A DNA stretch of 8,147 nt from Rhizobacter sp. (GTDB lineage Bacteria; Pseudomonadota; Gammaproteobacteria; Burkholderiales; Burkholderiaceae_C). The stretch is from positions 1-8,147 of the forward strand of contig JANYBE010000587.1 in the NCBI GenBank assembly GCA_025360945.1, in the 5' to 3' direction. The position numbers and the translations under genes were made by a program. The notes under the pieces were generated by a model, which saw only the letters and a list, made by a program, of their open reading frames with translations, searched no databases and was not told the DNA's origin. This document shows, one piece after another, positions 5,476-8,147 of the stretch (position 1 is its first letter; each line of letters begins with the position of its first letter).

Positions 5476-8147
5476 CGCGATCGTCACGACGTGCCTGAAG
5501 CGGCGCGGGATCGTCTGGCTCGTCTTCGTTCTGGTGGCACTCTACGGTGGGTATTGCTGGACTCAACTGCCCCTGGAGGCCTACCCCGACATCGCGGACA
5601 CGACCTCGCAGGTCGTCACCCAGGTGCCGGGTCTGGCGGCCGAGGAGGTCGAGAAGCAGATCACCATCCCGCTTGAGCGCGAAATCATGGGCACGCCCGG
5701 CATGTACGTGATGCGCTCGAAGAGCACCTTCGGACTGTCGCTTATCACGGTCGTGTTCCAAGACGGTGCGGAAGACTACTGGTCGCGTCAGCGCCTGCAG
5801 GAGCGCATCACCGGCATTGCGCTGCCCTACAGCGCGCAGCCCGGGCTGGACGCGCTAACCTCGCCGATCGGCGAGATCTATCGCTACACGCTCGAATCGA
5901 AGACGCGTGACCTGCGCGAGCTCTCGGAGCTGCAGTTCTGGAAGGTGATTCCGCGCTTGAAACAGGTAGCCGGCATCGCCGACGTGGCCAACTTCGGGGG
6001 AGTCACGACGCAGTTCCAGCTCGAATTTGATCCCGCCCGACTGATCAAGTACAACGTTTCGCTGTCCCAGATCACCCAGGCGATCAACGCCAACAACTCG
6101 AGCGCGGGCGGCAGCGTGCTGAATCGCGGCGAGCAGGGCTTCGTTGTGCGCGGGGTGGGGCTGATCAGCGGACTCGAAGACCTGGGCAACGTTGTCGTCA
6201 CGCAAAAGGGCGGCGTGCCCGTCCTGGTGAAAGACCTGGGTGCCGTCAAGCTCGGTTCACAGGAGCGCCACGGCATTCTCGGCAAGGACGACAAGGCGGA
6301 CACGATCGAAGGCATCGTCCTATTGCTCAAGGGCGAGAACCCGTCGCGCGTGCTGGCCGGCGTCCACGATGCGGTGCGCGACCTCAACGACAACATCCTG
6401 CCCAAGGACGTTCAGGTCGTGCCCTACATAGACCGAACGATGCTCGTGCAGGCGACGGTGCACACGGTGGGCAAGACGCTCCTCGAAGGCATGGCCCTGG
6501 TCACGCTGGTGCTGCTCCTGTTCCTAGGCAGCCCGCGTGCCGCGCTGATCGTCGCAGTGACGATCCCGCTGTCGCTGCTGACCGCGTTCATCTGCATGCA
6601 CCAGTTCAAGGTCCCGGCGAACCTGCTGTCGCTGGGCGCGATCGACTTCGGCATCGTCGTGGATGCGTCGATCGTCGTGATGGAGAACATCCTGCGTCGG
6701 CGTGAGGCCCATGAGGGCCGGGCGCTGAAACCGCGTGACGTGCTGAAGGCGACACTGCAGGTGACGCGCCCGATCTTCTTCGGCATGGTCGTGATCATCA
6801 CCGCCTACGCGCCGCTGTTCGCGTTCCAGCGTATCGAATACAAGCTGTTTTCGCCGATGGCATTCGCAATCGGCTTCGCGTTACTGGGCGCGTTGGCAGT
6901 GGGGCTGTTGCTGATCCCTGGATTAGCCTACGTGGCCTACAGGAAGCCGCGCAAGCTCTTCCGCAACCCGTTGCTGGAGAAGTTGGGGTCGTGGTACGAA
7001 GCTCTGCTGCACCGTGTCGTGGGCCGGGGCGTGCTCACCGTCGTCGCGTTCGGATTCGCCCTCGTCTGCGTGATCGGCTTCGGCGCCACGCTCGGGCGCG
7101 ACTTTCTGCCCTATCTGGACGAAGGCTCGCTGTGGCTGCAGGTCACGCTGCCGCCGGGCATCTCGTTCGACAAGGCAACCGAGATGTCGAACACCTTGAG
7201 GCGCGCAACGCTGGAGTTCAAGGAGGTGTCCTACATCGTCACCCAGCTCGGTCGCAACGACGACGGCACCGACCCGTTCACGCCCTCGCACATCGAGTCC
7301 AGCGTCGGGCTGCATCCGCAAGAGACCTGGGCGTCGGGCTGGAGCAAGCAGGAGTTGATCGCGCACATGGCCGCGCGCTTTGCGCAGTTGCCCGGTACCG
7401 ACGTCGGCTTCACGCAACCAATGATCGACGGGGTGCTCGACAAGCTGGCGGGCGCGCACAGCGACCTGGTGGTCAAGATCTACGGCAACGACTTCACGGA
7501 AACGCGACGCATCGCCCGCGAAATCGAGCACACGCTGAAGGCGGTACCTGGCGCAGCGGATGTCGTGATTGATCAGGAGCCGCCGCTGCCACAGGTGCGC
7601 ATCGAGATCGATCGCGGCGCGGCAGCGCGCTATGGCATCAACGTGTCGGACATCGCCGAGCTGATCGGCACCGGCATCGGCGGCGCGCCGGTCGCGCAGA
7701 TCTTCATCGACGAGCGCCGTTATGACATCGCGGTGCGATTCAAGGCCGAGGCGCGGAATGACCCGCAGGCCATTGGCCGTCTCATGCTGACTTCGCCTGG
7801 CGGTCAACGCATCGCGCTAGCCCAGGTCGCCAGCATCCGCCTCGACGACGGTGAAAGCACGATCACGCGCGAGATGGGCAAGCGCCACCTCACCGTGCGT
7901 CTGAATTTGCGCGGGCGCGACCTGGCCTCATTCCTAAACGACGCCAAGCAGAAGATCGAGGCGGGGGTTCACTACGACCGCTCGCGCATCCAACTCTCGT
8001 GGGGTGGCCAGTTCGAGAATCAGCAGCGCGCCCAGGCGCGACTGATGCTAATCATGCCGATGGTGCTGGTGATCATGTTCGTGCTGCTGTTCGCGCAGTT
8101 CAAGAACCTGTGGCAACCGACGATGATCCTGATCTCGGTGCCGCTGG
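5468..8147 (+). CDS. Heavy-metal RND efflux permease, CzcA/ZneA-type (3'-truncated by window edge)
   Basis: Proton-driven inner-membrane pump that exports divalent metal ions through the adaptor and an outer-membrane channel. 893 codons are present and open to the window end; family members have about 1,030-1,060, so roughly 140-170 are missing. ATG 5468 overlaps the adaptor stop. The first membrane helix (residues about 14-32) is followed by LPLEAYPDIADTTSQVVTQV, then helices 2-6 at about 335-500. Helix 4 carries DFGIVVDASIVVMEN with the relay acids D393, D399 and E406. Helix 7 is near 520-540, and the second porter region holds RDFLPYLDEGSLW and QPMIDGVLDKLAG. Helix 8 (MLIMPMVLVIMFVLLF) is near the end. 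The CusA methionine triad is absent: by alignment from memory the positions are Q558, H608 and D658. Acidic residues E136, D602, E610, D654 and D658 instead line up with a zinc-type cleft. A divalent metal, probably zinc, is inferred. Confidence 0.95.
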   Translation, partial: MIDAIVTTCLKRRGIVWLVFVLVALYGGYCWTQLPLEAYPDIADTTSQVVTQVPGLAAEEVEKQITIPLEREIMGTPGMYVMRSKSTFGLSLITVVFQDGAEDYWSRQRLQERITGIALPYSAQPGLDALTSPIGEIYRYTLESKTRDLRELSELQFWKVIPRLKQVAGIADVANFGGVTTQFQLEFDPARLIKYNVSLSQITQAINANNSSAGGSVLNRGEQGFVVRGVGLISGLEDLGNVVVTQKGGVPVLVKDLGAVKLGSQERHGILGKDDKADTIEGIVLLLKGENPSRVLAGVHDAVRDLNDNILPKDVQVVPYIDRTMLVQATVHTVGKTLLEGMALVTLVLLLFLGSPRAALIVAVTIPLSLLTAFICMHQFKVPANLLSLGAIDFGIVVDASIVVMENILRRREAHEGRALKPRDVLKATLQVTRPIFFGMVVIITAYAPLFAFQRIEYKLFSPMAFAIGFALLGALAVGLLLIPGLAYVAYRKPRKLFRNPLLEKLGSWYEALLHRVVGRGVLTVVAFGFALVCVIGFGATLGRDFLPYLDEGSLWLQVTLPPGISFDKATEMSNTLRRATLEFKEVSYIVTQLGRNDDGTDPFTPSHIESSVGLHPQETWASGWSKQELIAHMAARFAQLPGTDVGFTQPMIDGVLDKLAGAHSDLVVKIYGNDFTETRRIAREIEHTLKAVPGAADVVIDQEPPLPQVRIEIDRGAAARYGINVSDIAELIGTGIGGAPVAQIFIDERRYDIAVRFKAEARNDPQAIGRLMLTSPGGQRIALAQVASIRLDDGESTITREMGKRHLTVRLNLRGRDLASFLNDAKQKIEAGVHYDRSRIQLSWGGQFENQQRAQARLMLIMPMVLVIMFVLLFAQFKNLWQPTMILISVPL

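Noticed and set aside
6923..7807. 294-codon minus-strand open frame opposite the permease
   Set aside because: Shadow of the conserved permease frame, with low-complexity His/Arg/Asp composition.

Overview
The window looks like a GC-rich Gram-negative proteobacterial chromosome segment. It encodes an outer-membrane beta-barrel porin that ends in the typical C-terminal Phe, and a heavy-metal RND efflux pump that only makes sense in a double-membrane cell. A Burkholderiales-like background is plausible from the porin motifs and metal-efflux gene style, but the sequence alone does not fix the genus.

Layout: (1) 2-1402 (+) is the bulk of glucose-6-phosphate dehydrogenase (zwf), cut off at its N-terminus by the window edge. 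(2) 1516-2979 (-) is a complete porin of 487 residues, convergent with zwf, with a signal peptide and an unusual coiled-coil, Ala/Pro-rich N-terminal extension. (3) 2980-3341 is a non-coding stretch that must hold the porin promoter. (4) 3342-3998 (-) is a wrecked two-component regulatory locus. It reads as an OmpR-type response regulator with three frameshifts, joined in its winged-helix domain to the last ~28 codons of a sensor histidine kinase, so the end of the regulator and nearly all of the kinase are deleted. (5) 3999-4323 is a divergent intergenic region with several inverted repeats. (6) 4324-5475 (+) is the periplasmic adaptor, and 5468-8147 (+) the inner-membrane permease, of a CzcA/ZneA-type heavy-metal RND exporter. 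The two genes overlap by 8 bases, and the permease runs off the window end.

How the parts work together: adaptor and permease form the inner part of a proton-driven metal efflux complex. The permease keeps all three acidic residues of the proton-relay helix. It lacks the methionines used by CusA for Cu(I)/Ag(I) and has acidic residues in the periplasmic cleft, which points to a divalent cation, most likely zinc. No outer-membrane channel gene lies in the window. The divergent two-component system that would be expected to switch the pump on has been destroyed while the pump genes remain intact. This regulator-kinase deletion scar is the most interesting feature. I see no CRISPR array, RNA gene, insertion sequence or clearly new system.
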